This document shows positions 7,811-16,145 of a DNA stretch of 64,000 bases, one piece after another. The stretch is from positions 116,440-180,439 of the forward strand of contig CAWDVA010000008.1 of the NCBI GenBank assembly GCA_963805645.1. Reading direction: 5' to 3'. Under the pieces are notes generated by a model. That model had not been told where the DNA came from, ran no database searches, and was given only the letters and a program-made list of their open reading frames with translations. Positions within the stretch are counted from its first letter, which is position 1; each line of letters opens with the position of its first letter. This stretch comes from CAVXEH01 sp963805645 (GTDB lineage Bacteria; Chloroflexota; Limnocylindria; QHBO01). The translations under genes were made by a program, and so were the position numbers.

Positions 7811-8704
7811 TCAGCCGCCGAGGAGCCGCTTCGCGATCTCCGGATCGACGCGCCCGCCGGCAGCCATGTGCTCCAGCGTCCGCCGCCAGTGGGCGTCGGC
7901 GGCCATGGCCGCCGCCATCTCCCGCCGCGCCGCATCCATCTCGCCGCGCTCGGCCATCCCGAGCGCCGTCCAGAACGCCAGCTCCCAGAAGTCCGGCGCA
8001 CGCCGGCGCGCCTCCGCGTAGCGCTCCGCTTCGCTCACGCCGGCGGCGGCGGCATCCCCCTCGTCGTCCAGCAGGGCCTGCGCCTCCCACAGGTTGACCA
8101 GGCGGCGCAGCTCGGGCACCGGGTCCGGGTTGTCCTCGACGCGGAGGTCCATGAAGACGCCACGCCAGGTGGCGGGACGCAGCTCGCCGTCGACGATGAC
8201 GATCGCCGCGCTCTGGCTGCCGCGCACGTCGCCGCCCGCGGCCTCGGCCGCCTCCAGGGCGCGAAGCAGCCGCTCGGCGAAGGGGAGCTCCTCGGCCAGC
8301 GCCGCCTCGTAGGCCGGGGCGAGAGCCTGCCAGACCTCGTCGCGCTCGAGGAGGTTGCCGTGGGTCGTGAAGCCATCGCCGGTGACGTGTCCGCAGGCCA
8401 GGATGCAGTCGCTGCCGGTGTGGGCGGCGGCGCGCCCCTTGGCGTCGACCACCCCGATCTGGCGGATCTCCGGGTGCTCGTCACCGGCGACGAGCGCCGC
8501 GATCACCCGTTCCGCGCTCCACCCGTTGCGCAGCATCTCCAGCGCCACCGGCCCGAACGAGACGTTCACGGTGGCCTGGGTGGCCACGGCGCCGACCCCC
8601 GCCTCCAGCCAGGGGACGATGGGACCGACCGTGTAGGCGTGGGATTGCACGGCGACGCCGAAGCGACCGGTGAGCGGGTCGCGCGCAACGATGCTGTAGG
8701 TCAT
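7811..8704 (-). CDS. DUF1028 domain-containing protein
   Basis: This 297-residue protein begins with the DUF1028 signature (MTYSIVARDPLTGRFGVAVQ) and continues with TQATVNVSFG and HTGSDCI, which are typical of this Ntn-hydrolase-like family of uncertain function. The C-terminal third, after about residue 215, is Ala/Glu-rich and probably helical, as in longer family members that carry a peptidoglycan-binding or TPR-like extension. I chose the start at MTYS because its ATG overlaps the TGA of the upstream LLM oxidoreductase gene and the family begins there. The molecular role is not established; hydrolysis of an amide has been proposed from the fold. Confidence 0.88.
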   Translation of the reverse strand: MTYSIVARDPLTGRFGVAVQSHAYTVGPIVPWLEAGVGAVATQATVNVSFGPVALEMLRNGWSAERVIAALVAGDEHPEIRQIGVVDAKGRAAAHTGSDCILACGHVTGDGFTTHGNLLERDEVWQALAPAYEAALAEELPFAERLLRALEAAEAAGGDVRGSQSAAIVIVDGELRPATWRGVFMDLRVEDNPDPVPELRRLVNLWEAQALLDDEGDAAAAGVSEAERYAEARRRAPDFWELAFWTALGMAERGEMDAARREMAAAMAADAHWRRTLEHMAAGGRVDPEIAKRLLGG

Positions 8705-9492
8705 GTGCGCAGCGTAGCCGCGCGGGCCACCGCCAGCCACCCCTGGGCGTCATCCGCGGCGGGCAGGGCGCGGACCACGCAGCGGTCGAGCGCGGCGCGG
8801 TGCGGGGCGAGCAGCGCCGGAATCGCCGCGGGATCCTCGGCGGCCACGCCGGGCGTCGGAACGTCAGGCTGCGCTGTGAAGAGACGCGCGTACGGGCTCG
8901 AGGTGTCCCCGGCGTAGTGCGCCCGTTCGGCGGCCAGGCGCTCCTGCGCTCGGGGCCCCACCGCGACGCGAACATACGAGGCCACCACCGGCGGCTCCCG
9001 GCCGGCCGCGGCCGCCCCCGTGGCGATCCGCTCGCGCGCCCAGGCGATCCGGGCGGGCGCCGCCCAGTTGAGGAGGACCACGTCGGCGATCTCGCCGCCC
9101 AGCGCGCACATCCGCGGGCCAAGGGCGCTGATCGCGATCCTGGCGCCGGGGAGCGCCGCCCGGAGCGCGGTGACGCCCTCCCGGACCAGGCCCAGCGACG
9201 TGCTGCTGCCGCTTCCCACGCCCAGCGTCAGGCGCTCGAGCGGCAGGCCCAGCGCGCGCACCTCCGCCGCGATCGAGCGCGGCGTCTTGTCGCTGAGCGG
9301 CGCCACGCCGAGGCCCATGCCCAGCGAGGGGGTGTCGGCGGTGATGGCGGCGAGGGTCGCCAGGCCGGAGCGGCGCGGGTTGTCATTGGCCCACACGGCC
9401 GCATAGCCGAGCGACGCGAGCGCGGGCCCCAGCTCCCCGAGCCACGGGCGTTCGGCTGCGGTCAGGCCGAACTCGAGCGGTGGATTGGTCAT
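8701..9492 (-). CDS. LLM-class (luciferase-like) flavin-dependent oxidoreductase
   Basis: This 263-residue TIM-barrel protein of the bacterial luciferase-like family probably uses F420 or FMN. Characteristic parts are the N-terminal FGLTAAERPW strand, SLGMGLGVAPLSDKTP after the third strand, and LTLGVGSGS, the segment that holds the cofactor phosphate. It is shorter than the usual 290-350 residues, with trimmed loops. It is translationally coupled to the DUF1028 gene downstream. The substrate cannot be told from sequence. It is one of four LLM-family genes in the window, a number typical of organisms that make F420. Confidence 0.85.
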   Translation of the reverse strand: MTNPPLEFGLTAAERPWLGELGPALASLGYAAVWANDNPRRSGLATLAAITADTPSLGMGLGVAPLSDKTPRSIAAEVRALGLPLERLTLGVGSGSSTSLGLVREGVTALRAALPGARIAISALGPRMCALGGEIADVVLLNWAAPARIAWARERIATGAAAAGREPPVVASYVRVAVGPRAQERLAAERAHYAGDTSSPYARLFTAQPDVPTPGVAAEDPAAIPALLAPHRAALDRCVVRALPAADDAQGWLAVARAATLRT

Positions 9493-9603
9493 GGGCCAAG
9501 GGTCGCACAGCGTCGCGTGACGCGACGAGTAGACTCGGGTATTCACCGTCCCGGCGGCTCCGAGCCGGCCGCGTCGAGGGGCGGCGCCGAGAGGAGGTGC
9601 AAC

Positions 9604-9996
9604 GTGCGCGCATTCATCGTGGACATGGACAACGCCCCGGGCAGCCTGGCCACCCTTGCGGCCGCGGTCGCCGAGCGCGGGGTGAACATCAGCGGGATCG
9701 CCGCCGCGGCATCGGGAGCCGCGGGCATCGTGGCATTCCTGGCGGATGACGAGGCCGCGGCGCGGGCGGCGCTCGAGGAGGGCAACTTCCGATATCACGA
9801 GGTGGCGGTGGTCACCGCTCTGCTCGACCATCGGCCGGGAACCCTGGCGGACGCGGCCGCGCGCCTGGCGGGCGCGGGCGTCAATGTCGAGCTGGCAACC
9901 CCGGTCGGGATGAGCGGCAGCCGGTTGAGCGTCGCCTTCGGCGTGGCCGATGCCGACGCCGCCCGATCCGCGCTGGGAGACCTCGCGGAGGGTTGA
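9604..9996 (+). CDS. ACT domain-containing protein
   Basis: This is a 130-residue protein made of two ACT-like repeats. Each starts with a strand and the small-molecule turn, DNAPGSLATLA in the first and DHRPGTLADAA in the second, followed by the VNISG / VNVELA helices. ACT domains bind amino acids or nucleotides and regulate metabolic enzymes; no enzyme domain is attached here. The GTG start is supported by a strong AGGAGG seven bases upstream. It lies alone between two minus-strand genes, and the regulated partner is unknown. Confidence 0.85.
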   Translation: MRAFIVDMDNAPGSLATLAAAVAERGVNISGIAAAASGAAGIVAFLADDEAAARAALEEGNFRYHEVAVVTALLDHRPGTLADAAARLAGAGVNVELATPVGMSGSRLSVAFGVADADAARSALGDLAEG

Positions 9997-10002
9997 CCCG
10001 GC

Positions 10003-10758
10003 TCAGCCGGCGCGGCGGGGGACGGCGGCACGCCCGACATCGGGCATGTCCGTCACGAAGGCCCATAGCCCGCACGCGGCGAGCTGCTGCATGCGCTCGG
10101 ACTCGTTGACGACGTAGCAGCCGAGCTGCCGGCCGAAGGCTGCGGCCTGCGCCAGGAGCGGCGTGGGGTCGAGGCCCAGGTCCCCGTCCCACGGGTAGAC
10201 GCCCTCGTGCCCGTGCTCCACGGCCCAGATGAGGCCGCGCTCGACCTTGTCGAAGGGCACCAGGAGCAGGCCGGTCGGAATCGCGGGATCGACGGCCTTG
10301 ACCTGCTCGATGGCCGCCTCGTCGAAGCTGATGACGTTCACCGCGGCCGCGGCCAGGACCCGCGATCCGTGCAGTGCGGCGACCGTCGCGTCGGCCGCCC
10401 CGCGGGCCTTGATCTCGACGACCAGCCCCAGGCCATCGGGCAGCCAGTCGAGCACCTCCGGGAGGGTGGGAACCGTCAGTCCCTGCCCCGCGAACGGGTG
10501 CGAACCGTCCTCGGCGGCGAAGCCGGCGCCGGCATCGGCCCCGCGAATCTCGTCCATGGTCAGGTCGGCGATGCGCCCGGTGGCGCCCGTGGTGCGGTCC
10601 AGGGTGTCGTCGTGGATGACCGCCAGCTGCCCGTCCGCGGTGAGGTGCACGTCGAGCTCGATCGCGTCGACGCCATGCTCCACGGCGAGCTCGTAGGAGG
10701 GGAAGGTGTTCTCGGGGCGGTAGGCGCAGGCGCCGCGATGGCCGACGACGAGGGTCAC
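10003..10758 (-). CDS. glycerophosphodiester phosphodiesterase
   Basis: This is a GDPD-family TIM-barrel phosphodiesterase of 251 residues that hydrolyses glycerophosphodiesters to sn-glycerol-3-phosphate and an alcohol. The catalytic and metal-binding residues are visible in HRGACAYRPENT (His and Arg near the start), in AIELDVHLTADG (Glu and Asp) and in IHDDTLDRTT (second His). No signal peptide is present, so it is cytosolic. The GTG start overlaps the stop of the upstream MFS gene (GTGA). The pair may take up and degrade a phosphodiester or related compound, although the MFS is of another class than GlpT. Confidence 0.93.
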   Translation of the reverse strand: MTLVVGHRGACAYRPENTFPSYELAVEHGVDAIELDVHLTADGQLAVIHDDTLDRTTGATGRIADLTMDEIRGADAGAGFAAEDGSHPFAGQGLTVPTLPEVLDWLPDGLGLVVEIKARGAADATVAALHGSRVLAAAAVNVISFDEAAIEQVKAVDPAIPTGLLLVPFDKVERGLIWAVEHGHEGVYPWDGDLGLDPTPLLAQAAAFGRQLGCYVVNESERMQQLAACGLWAFVTDMPDVGRAAVPRRAG

Positions 10759-12104
10759 AGCGGCACCTCCCCCGGCGGCACGATGGCCGGCTCGCTGTGC
10801 CGGCCCACATCGGCGCCGCCATCCGACTCCGGTGTCCCGTCCGGGACCGACCGCACGATCCAGGCGCCGATGACGAGCAGGACGAGCAGGCTGCCGATGG
10901 CGAGCTGGTAGGTCACGTGGCCGAGCCTGTCGAGGAGGATGCCCACGATGAGACCGTACACCAGCGGGCCGATGACCGCGCTGAACTTGCCCGCCAGCCC
11001 GTACAGGCCCAGCATCTCGCCGACCTGGGCGGGCGGTGCCAGCCGCAGGAGCAGGAGACGGTCGGTCACTCCGACACCGCCCAGCCCGGCGCCCAGCAGC
11101 GCACCGGCGAAGAGGAACGGGATCCGGGAGAGGGTCAGCGTGATCAGCACCAGGCCGACACCCCAGGTCGCGAGAACGAACATCAGCGTGCGCTTGGGCC
11201 CGATCCGGTCGTTCAGAACCCCCCACCCGAACGAGGCCAGCACGGCGATGATGGTGAGCAGCAGGATGACGACCAGCGCCTCCCCGCTCTTGAACCCCAC
11301 CGCCTCGGTGGCGAAGACGCTCATCACCGCGATCGCCGTGTTGACCGGGTCCGAGTAGAAGAATCGGCCGATCACGAAACGCAGCAGGCCGGGGACCTGG
11401 CGCGCGTGGCGCACCGTCTCGACGAGCTGGCTCCATGACCGCATCGCCTCGGCGGCCCGGAAGCTTCCGCTGCCCGTCGATCGGTCGGGGACGCGAACGA
11501 AGATGGGGATGGCGAACAGGGCGAAGAGCGAGGCGACCAGCAGGAAGGTGGCCGGGGTGGGATCGCCGTCGGGACTGGTGCCGAAGCGGGTGAGCAGGAT
11601 TCCGGAGACGATGGTGCCCAGGTACCCGAGCGCCACGCCCACCCCCGAGAGGCGCCCGCGCATCCCGGTACGGGCCACGTCCGGGAGCATGGCGTCGTAG
11701 TAGATGAGAGCGGCCTGGTACGCGAAGTTGGCGACGGCGAAGAAGAGGAGGCCGATGGCGACGTCCACGAGCGCGATGAGGGCAGTGGCCACGATGCAGA
11801 GCGCCGTGAACGCGAAGAGGTACCACTTCCGCCCTCCGGTCCGGTCGCTCATCGCGCCGAGCACCGGCGAGACCGCGGCGTTGACGGCCACCGAGGCGCT
11901 CACCGCCACGGTGAACCACAGCTGGCCATTCGACTCGCCCAGGTAGTGGACCGCCCACAGGCCCATGGCGAAGCTGACGACGGCGAAGCTGTAGATCGTG
12001 TTCGCGAAGTCGTACAGGGCCCACGCCAGGCCCTCGACCGAGCTGCCGGAACGGGTGAGATTGCCCAGGCCGCGCCACCAGCCGGCGGGGGCGAGCGCGA
12101 TCAT
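10755..12104 (-). CDS. MFS transporter, UMF1/Atg22-like
   Basis: This is a 449-residue membrane protein with about 12 hydrophobic segments. The N-terminal block ALYDFANTIYSF and the loop GAMSDRTGGRKW are the hallmarks of the UMF1 (vacuole effluxer Atg22-like) branch of the major facilitator superfamily. Proteins of this branch are thought to export amino acids or small metabolites; bacterial members are poorly characterised. It is coupled by a GTGA overlap to the downstream phosphodiesterase gene. The ATG chosen is the only one that precedes the first conserved block by a sensible distance. Confidence 0.88.
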   Translation of the reverse strand: MIALAPAGWWRGLGNLTRSGSSVEGLAWALYDFANTIYSFAVVSFAMGLWAVHYLGESNGQLWFTVAVSASVAVNAAVSPVLGAMSDRTGGRKWYLFAFTALCIVATALIALVDVAIGLLFFAVANFAYQAALIYYDAMLPDVARTGMRGRLSGVGVALGYLGTIVSGILLTRFGTSPDGDPTPATFLLVASLFALFAIPIFVRVPDRSTGSGSFRAAEAMRSWSQLVETVRHARQVPGLLRFVIGRFFYSDPVNTAIAVMSVFATEAVGFKSGEALVVILLLTIIAVLASFGWGVLNDRIGPKRTLMFVLATWGVGLVLITLTLSRIPFLFAGALLGAGLGGVGVTDRLLLLRLAPPAQVGEMLGLYGLAGKFSAVIGPLVYGLIVGILLDRLGHVTYQLAIGSLLVLLVIGAWIVRSVPDGTPESDGGADVGRHSEPAIVPPGEVPL

Positions 12105-12146
12105 GGGGCGAGCTCGGCGCGGATCACGCCGCGGATGATAGACGCG

Positions 12147-12806
12147 CTACGTGCGCCGAAGCGGCTCCCCCAGCACAGTGCCGATCGCGCGTCCGACCGC
12201 CGGGCCGTCGAACGCCGCCCCGCGCTCCGCCTGGTGGGCGATGGCCCCGTGGAGCAGCAGGCCGGCGGCCAGGCTCAGCGCATCCACGTCCAGGTCCGGG
12301 GGAGCCTCTCCCCGCGCGATCGCCTCGCGGATGAACAGCGCGGCGAACCCTCGCTGCTGGTCGAAGAGCCGCTGGAGCATGTCGCGGACGCGCGGATTGC
12401 GGTCCGCCTCCGCCCAGGCATGGACGATGATCGCGCCCCAGCTGCCGTCGAGCGACTCGATGAACTGGTCGATGGCGGCACCCAGCCGCGCGGCCGGGTC
12501 GGGGATGCGTCCCAGCGTCCCGGCCAGCTCGTCGAGCTTCGCGTTGGTCTCCCGGGCGCAGACGGCCAGGAAGAGCTCCTCCTTGCTCGGGAAGTAGCGG
12601 TAGATGAGGCCGACGCTGACGCCCGCCTCGGTGGCGATGGTCGGCACGGTCGTGCCACGGAACCCCGACGCGGCGAACGCGCGCGACGCGCCCTCCAGGA
12701 TCCGGCCGCGCATCGTGGCGGCGTGCTGGGCGGCGGTCTCGCGAGGAAGCAGGGTTCCGGGGCGTGTCACGTCGGTGGTCCGTGCAGATAGTGAATGGCG
12801 ATTCAT
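12147..12806 (-). CDS. TetR/AcrR-family transcriptional regulator
   Basis: This is a 219-residue repressor-type regulator. The N-terminal helix-turn-helix is clear (ILEGASRAFAASGF, then VPTIATEAGVSVGLIYRYFPSKEELF), followed by an all-helical ligand-binding domain. It is divergent from the MmpL exporter, the classic arrangement for a local repressor that responds to the exported compound. Its proposed ATG sits inside a TGAAT-N4-ATTCA inverted repeat, which could be an autoregulatory operator. About 32 residues precede the first HTH helix, so a downstream start is possible. Confidence 0.92.
   Translation of the reverse strand: MNRHSLSARTTDVTRPGTLLPRETAAQHAATMRGRILEGASRAFAASGFRGTTVPTIATEAGVSVGLIYRYFPSKEELFLAVCARETNAKLDELAGTLGRIPDPAARLGAAIDQFIESLDGSWGAIIVHAWAEADRNPRVRDMLQRLFDQQRGFAALFIREAIARGEAPPDLDVDALSLAAGLLLHGAIAHQAERGAAFDGPAVGRAIGTVLGEPLRRT
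12792..12805. promoter_or_regulatory. inverted repeat at the TetR start, possible operator
   Basis: TGAAT and ATTCA are inverted around four bases and cover the proposed start codon of the TetR gene. The same TGAA half-site recurs in the palindrome on the exporter side, so both could be bound by this regulator. Confidence 0.45.
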
Positions 12807-12814
12807 TCTGCGCC

Positions 12815-12843
12815 TTGACAGAGGCGTAACGCAAGGCTACATT
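12815..12843 (+). promoter_or_regulatory. sigma70-type promoter of the MmpL exporter
   Basis: TTGACA and TACATT are separated by exactly 17 bases, a near-consensus vegetative promoter in otherwise very GC-rich DNA. The MmpL start codon is 45 bases further on, preceded by a GGGAGAG ribosome binding site. Confidence 0.7.
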
Positions 12844-12858
12844 CGCAACCGCGTGCAC

Positions 12859-12868
12859 TGAACGTTCA
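12859..12868. promoter_or_regulatory. perfect palindrome downstream of the promoter, candidate TetR operator
   Basis: TGAACGTTCA is a perfect 10-base palindrome placed 16 bases after the -10 hexamer, in the expected start-site or early leader region. A TetR protein bound here would block transcription of the exporter. The pairing of regulator, near-consensus promoter and palindrome is strong circumstantial evidence. Confidence 0.6.
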
Positions 12869-12888
12869 TTCACCGCGACGGGAGAGCC

Positions 12889-15432
12889 ATGCGCCGGCGA
12901 CGACTCACCGCCCTGCTTCTGGGAATCCTTGGCCTCGGCGTGCCGTTCATCGTGGCCTGGCTCACGCGACGCTCTGAGCAGGCCGCCGTCGCGACGCGGC
13001 GCACCCCGATCGGGCACGCTGCCGTCGCGGGCGGGGCGGCCACTGCCGGGCCCGGGTCCGGCGCCGGCGACGGGCACGTGCTGGAGCCGCATCCCAGCGG
13101 GATCTTCGCCGCCATCGGCCGCTTCGACTACCGCTTCCGTCGGGTGCTGCCGATCCTCGGCCTGGCGGTGATGATCGGCGTGAACCTGTGGGCGAACGTC
13201 GACGGCGGCAAGCTCATCCAGGGAGGCTGGGTGATCAGCGGGTCCGAGGAGCAGCAGGCCGCTGCCCTGCTGGCCAGTCGATTCGGCGAATCGGCCACCA
13301 CCATGATCGTGGTCTACACCGATCCGGCCGGCGACGCCTCCTCTGACGCCTTCCAGGCGCAGGTCAAGACGAGCCTGGCCGACGTTGCCACCGACCCGTC
13401 GGTCACCGGCATCCTGACCTATGCGGACACGCACGCCGCGCAGCTGCTGAGCCGCGATGGCACCGAGACGATGGCGGTCGTGACGCTGGACAAGGCCGTC
13501 GAGTCCGCCGTCGAGGACGCCGCCCGACTGGCGGACGAGGTGCACCCGCCGGCCGGCGTGAGGACCCAGATCACGGGCATCCCGGTCCTGTACCACCAGT
13601 TCAACCAGAAGATCGAGCACGACCTCATCCAGGCCGAGGTCATCAGCCTGCCCATCGCGCTCCTCATCCTGCTCGCGGTGTTCGGGACGCTCGTCGCGGC
13701 CGGGCTGCCGCTTCTCATCGCCGGCTTCGCGCTGCCCACCACCTTCGCCGTCATCCGGATTCTCGCCGGGTTCGTGGACATGAGCGTCTTCGTCACCAAC
13801 CTCGCGAGCATGATCGGCCTGGCCCTGGCGATCGACTACTCGCTCTTCCTTGTCAGTCGCTTCCGGGAGGAGCTGCGCTATCACTCGGTGGAGATCGCCA
13901 TCGAGCGGATGATGGGCAGCGTGGGCAAGGCCGTGGCGGTCTCGGGGATCGCGGTCGCCGTGGGCCTCTCCTCGCTGACGGTGTTCCAGGCGGCGGCCCT
14001 GCGCTCCATGGGATTCGCCGGCATCGTGACCGTGCTCGCCACCCTGCTCTTCGGGCTGACCGTGCTGCCCGCCATCCTGGCCATGCTCGGCCCCCGGGTG
14101 AACCGGCTGCGCATCCCCATGCCCTCGGTCTTCCAGCTCCACGAGGAGGATCCGGACGTCGCCACCTCGCGCCAGGGGCGCGGGTTCTGGGGCTGGGTCG
14201 CCGCCCGGGTGATGCGGCGCCCGATCCTGATCGCCGCGCCCGTCCTGGCGATCCTGATCGCCGCCGGTTCGCCGTTCCTGTCGATCTCGCTCTCGACCGG
14301 CCAGAACCTCGAGGACCTGCCCGACACGCCGGCCCGCGCCGCGTTCATGGTGATCGTCAACGACTTCCCCGGCGGCGAGAGCGACCCGGTGACCGTGGCC
14401 GTGACCTGGCCCGGCACCAACCTCGACGGCTCGCTCACGCCGCAGCGCCAGGCGGATCTGTCCGCCTACGTCGATCGGCTGACGGCGATCGACGGCGTCC
14501 AGGAGGTGGAATCGGCGCTGACCGCGCCCGCCGGTTTGAGCGCGCAGCAATACGCGCAGCTCCTGGCCCTGCCCCCGGATCAGCGCCCGGCGCAGGCAGC
14601 CGGGGTGACGGCCTACCTCAAGGATCTCATCGCCCAGGACACCACCAAGGTGACGGTCTTCTCGAAGCTGCTCCCCGACTCGGATGCCGGACGGGCGCTC
14701 GTGGCCGACATCCGCGCCGCCACGCCCCCGACCGGTGCGCGGGTCCTCACCGGCGGCCTGCCATCGCGCTCCGAGGACTTCATGGTCAGCTTCTGGAACT
14801 CGGTGCCCCTGGCGATCCTGATCGTGGTGCTCGTCACCGGCGGCGTGCTGTTCCTGACCTTCGGATCCATCTTCCTGCCGGTCAAGGCGGTCTTCATGAG
14901 CCTGATGAGCATCACCGCCAGCTTCGGCGCCCTCGTCTTCGTGTTCCAGCAGGGGCACCTCTCGGACGTGCTGGGCTTCCATCCGTCCGGCGCCATCGCC
15001 GCCTGGCTGCCACTGATCATGTTCGCGATCCTGTTCGGCCTCTCCATGGACTACGAGGTGCTGCTCCTCTCGCGCATCCGCGAGCGCTACCTGGCCACCG
15101 GCGACAACACCCGGGCCGTTGCGGAGGGGCTGGGGGTCACCGGCGGGATCATCACCGGCGCGGCGCTGATCATGGTCGCCGTCTTCGCCGCCTTCGGCCT
15201 CTCGAGCATCACCTTCATCAAGGCCCTGGGCATGACCATGGCCCTGGCCGTGCTCATCGACGCCACCATCGTGCGGGGGCTCCTGGTCCCCGCCTTCATG
15301 CGGGTCATGGGCCGCATCAACTGGTGGGCGCCGCGCTGGGTCCAGCGGGCGGTGTCGCACCTGGGCCTCTACGAGGACGTGGAGAACGTCCGGCACACCT
15401 CGCGTGCGCCGGGAGGCAGTCCGGCACGCTGA
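12889..15432 (+). CDS. MMPL/RND-superfamily transporter
   Basis: This is an 847-residue inner-membrane exporter of the MmpL type. Two homologous halves are visible. Each has an isolated hydrophobic helix, a large external domain (about residues 110-240 and 460-620) and a cluster of five helices. The first cluster contains GLALAIDYSLFLVSRFREE and the second GLSMDYEVLLLSRIRE; these Asp-Tyr pairs carry the proton relay of MmpL proteins. Such transporters move lipids, siderophores or hydrophobic drugs using the proton gradient. The gene is divergent from a TetR regulator and behind a near-consensus promoter, so export is probably inducible. The N-terminal 60 residues are an additional basic and hydrophobic extension. 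Confidence 0.93.
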   Translation: MRRRRLTALLLGILGLGVPFIVAWLTRRSEQAAVATRRTPIGHAAVAGGAATAGPGSGAGDGHVLEPHPSGIFAAIGRFDYRFRRVLPILGLAVMIGVNLWANVDGGKLIQGGWVISGSEEQQAAALLASRFGESATTMIVVYTDPAGDASSDAFQAQVKTSLADVATDPSVTGILTYADTHAAQLLSRDGTETMAVVTLDKAVESAVEDAARLADEVHPPAGVRTQITGIPVLYHQFNQKIEHDLIQAEVISLPIALLILLAVFGTLVAAGLPLLIAGFALPTTFAVIRILAGFVDMSVFVTNLASMIGLALAIDYSLFLVSRFREELRYHSVEIAIERMMGSVGKAVAVSGIAVAVGLSSLTVFQAAALRSMGFAGIVTVLATLLFGLTVLPAILAMLGPRVNRLRIPMPSVFQLHEEDPDVATSRQGRGFWGWVAARVMRRPILIAAPVLAILIAAGSPFLSISLSTGQNLEDLPDTPARAAFMVIVNDFPGGESDPVTVAVTWPGTNLDGSLTPQRQADLSAYVDRLTAIDGVQEVESALTAPAGLSAQQYAQLLALPPDQRPAQAAGVTAYLKDLIAQDTTKVTVFSKLLPDSDAGRALVADIRAATPPTGARVLTGGLPSRSEDFMVSFWNSVPLAILIVVLVTGGVLFLTFGSIFLPVKAVFMSLMSITASFGALVFVFQQGHLSDVLGFHPSGAIAAWLPLIMFAILFGLSMDYEVLLLSRIRERYLATGDNTRAVAEGLGVTGGIITGAALIMVAVFAAFGLSSITFIKALGMTMALAVLIDATIVRGLLVPAFMRVMGRINWWAPRWVQRAVSHLGLYEDVENVRHTSRAPGGSPAR

Positions 15433-15485
15433 CGCCGCGCTAGGCTGGCGCGCATGCCTTCCAATGGACCGATGACGCTCTCGTC

Positions 15486-16145
15486 ATGAAGAGCGGCGCC
15501 GCGCCCGCCTGGGCGCGCCAGCTGGTCCTTGCCGTCTGCTCGGATGCCGGCGCCTCCCCGCCCGCGGTGCTCCGCTGGCGGCGGAGCCCGCGTGACCATT
15601 CGAGCGGGCTGGCCAACCGGCGGCTCGGGTCCATCGCCGTGACCGCCGGCCGGGATCCGGGAGACGCGCGGCACACGCTGCTCCACGAGCTCGCGCACTG
15701 GCTCACCCCCGACCCGCCGCGCCGCGCGATGCGTGGCCGGCGCCGCTCCGAGCACCACGGCGGCGCGTTCTACGCCACGGCGCTGGCGCTCTACGCCCGA
15801 CACGCCGATGGGCTCGTCGCTTCCCTGCGGCGCGAGGCCGCCCGCTACCCGTCCGTGCTGCGCCACGCGGCCGCGGCCGGGATCGCGGAGGCGGGCGTCA
15901 TCGCGGAGGAGCGCCGTGCCGCAAGAGCGGCGGCGCGGGCCGGAACCGGCCGCACCTGGCGCCTGCTCGTGCCGGAGCATGCGGTGACCCTGGTCCGCGA
16001 GGGCCGCTGGTACGTGTGTGCGACCTGCGGCCACCGCCTTGTGGGGCGGGTGCTGCGCCGCGCGGCGCGACGCGGTCCCCGCGAGCGGCACGCGCTGTGG
16101 ACCCGCGAGCCGGCCGCCGCGGCGGCCGGGGGTTCGGCCGGCTAG
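15486..16145 (+). CDS. SprT-like zinc metallopeptidase-domain protein
   Basis: This is a 219-residue basic protein with the zinc-metallopeptidase motif HELAHW near residue 62 and a downstream EHHGGAFY that can supply the third zinc ligand. A C-terminal YVCATCGHRL segment gives one half of a zinc ribbon. This combination of HExxH and a small C-terminal ribbon resembles SprT-like proteins, but the ribbon has only one CxxC pair. The protein has no signal peptide and is probably cytosolic. Its stop codon overlaps, by two bases, the stop of the convergent LLM gene. The substrate is unknown. Confidence 0.75.
   Translation: MKSGAAPAWARQLVLAVCSDAGASPPAVLRWRRSPRDHSSGLANRRLGSIAVTAGRDPGDARHTLLHELAHWLTPDPPRRAMRGRRRSEHHGGAFYATALALYARHADGLVASLRREAARYPSVLRHAAAAGIAEAGVIAEERRAARAAARAGTGRTWRLLVPEHAVTLVREGRWYVCATCGHRLVGRVLRRAARRGPRERHALWTREPAAAAAGGSAG

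Noticed and set aside
12124..15396. Minus-strand open frame of 1090 codons
   Set aside because: It lies opposite the clear MmpL gene and TetR region. Its translation is rich in Arg, Gly, Asp and His without any fold pattern, the typical shadow of high-GC coding DNA.
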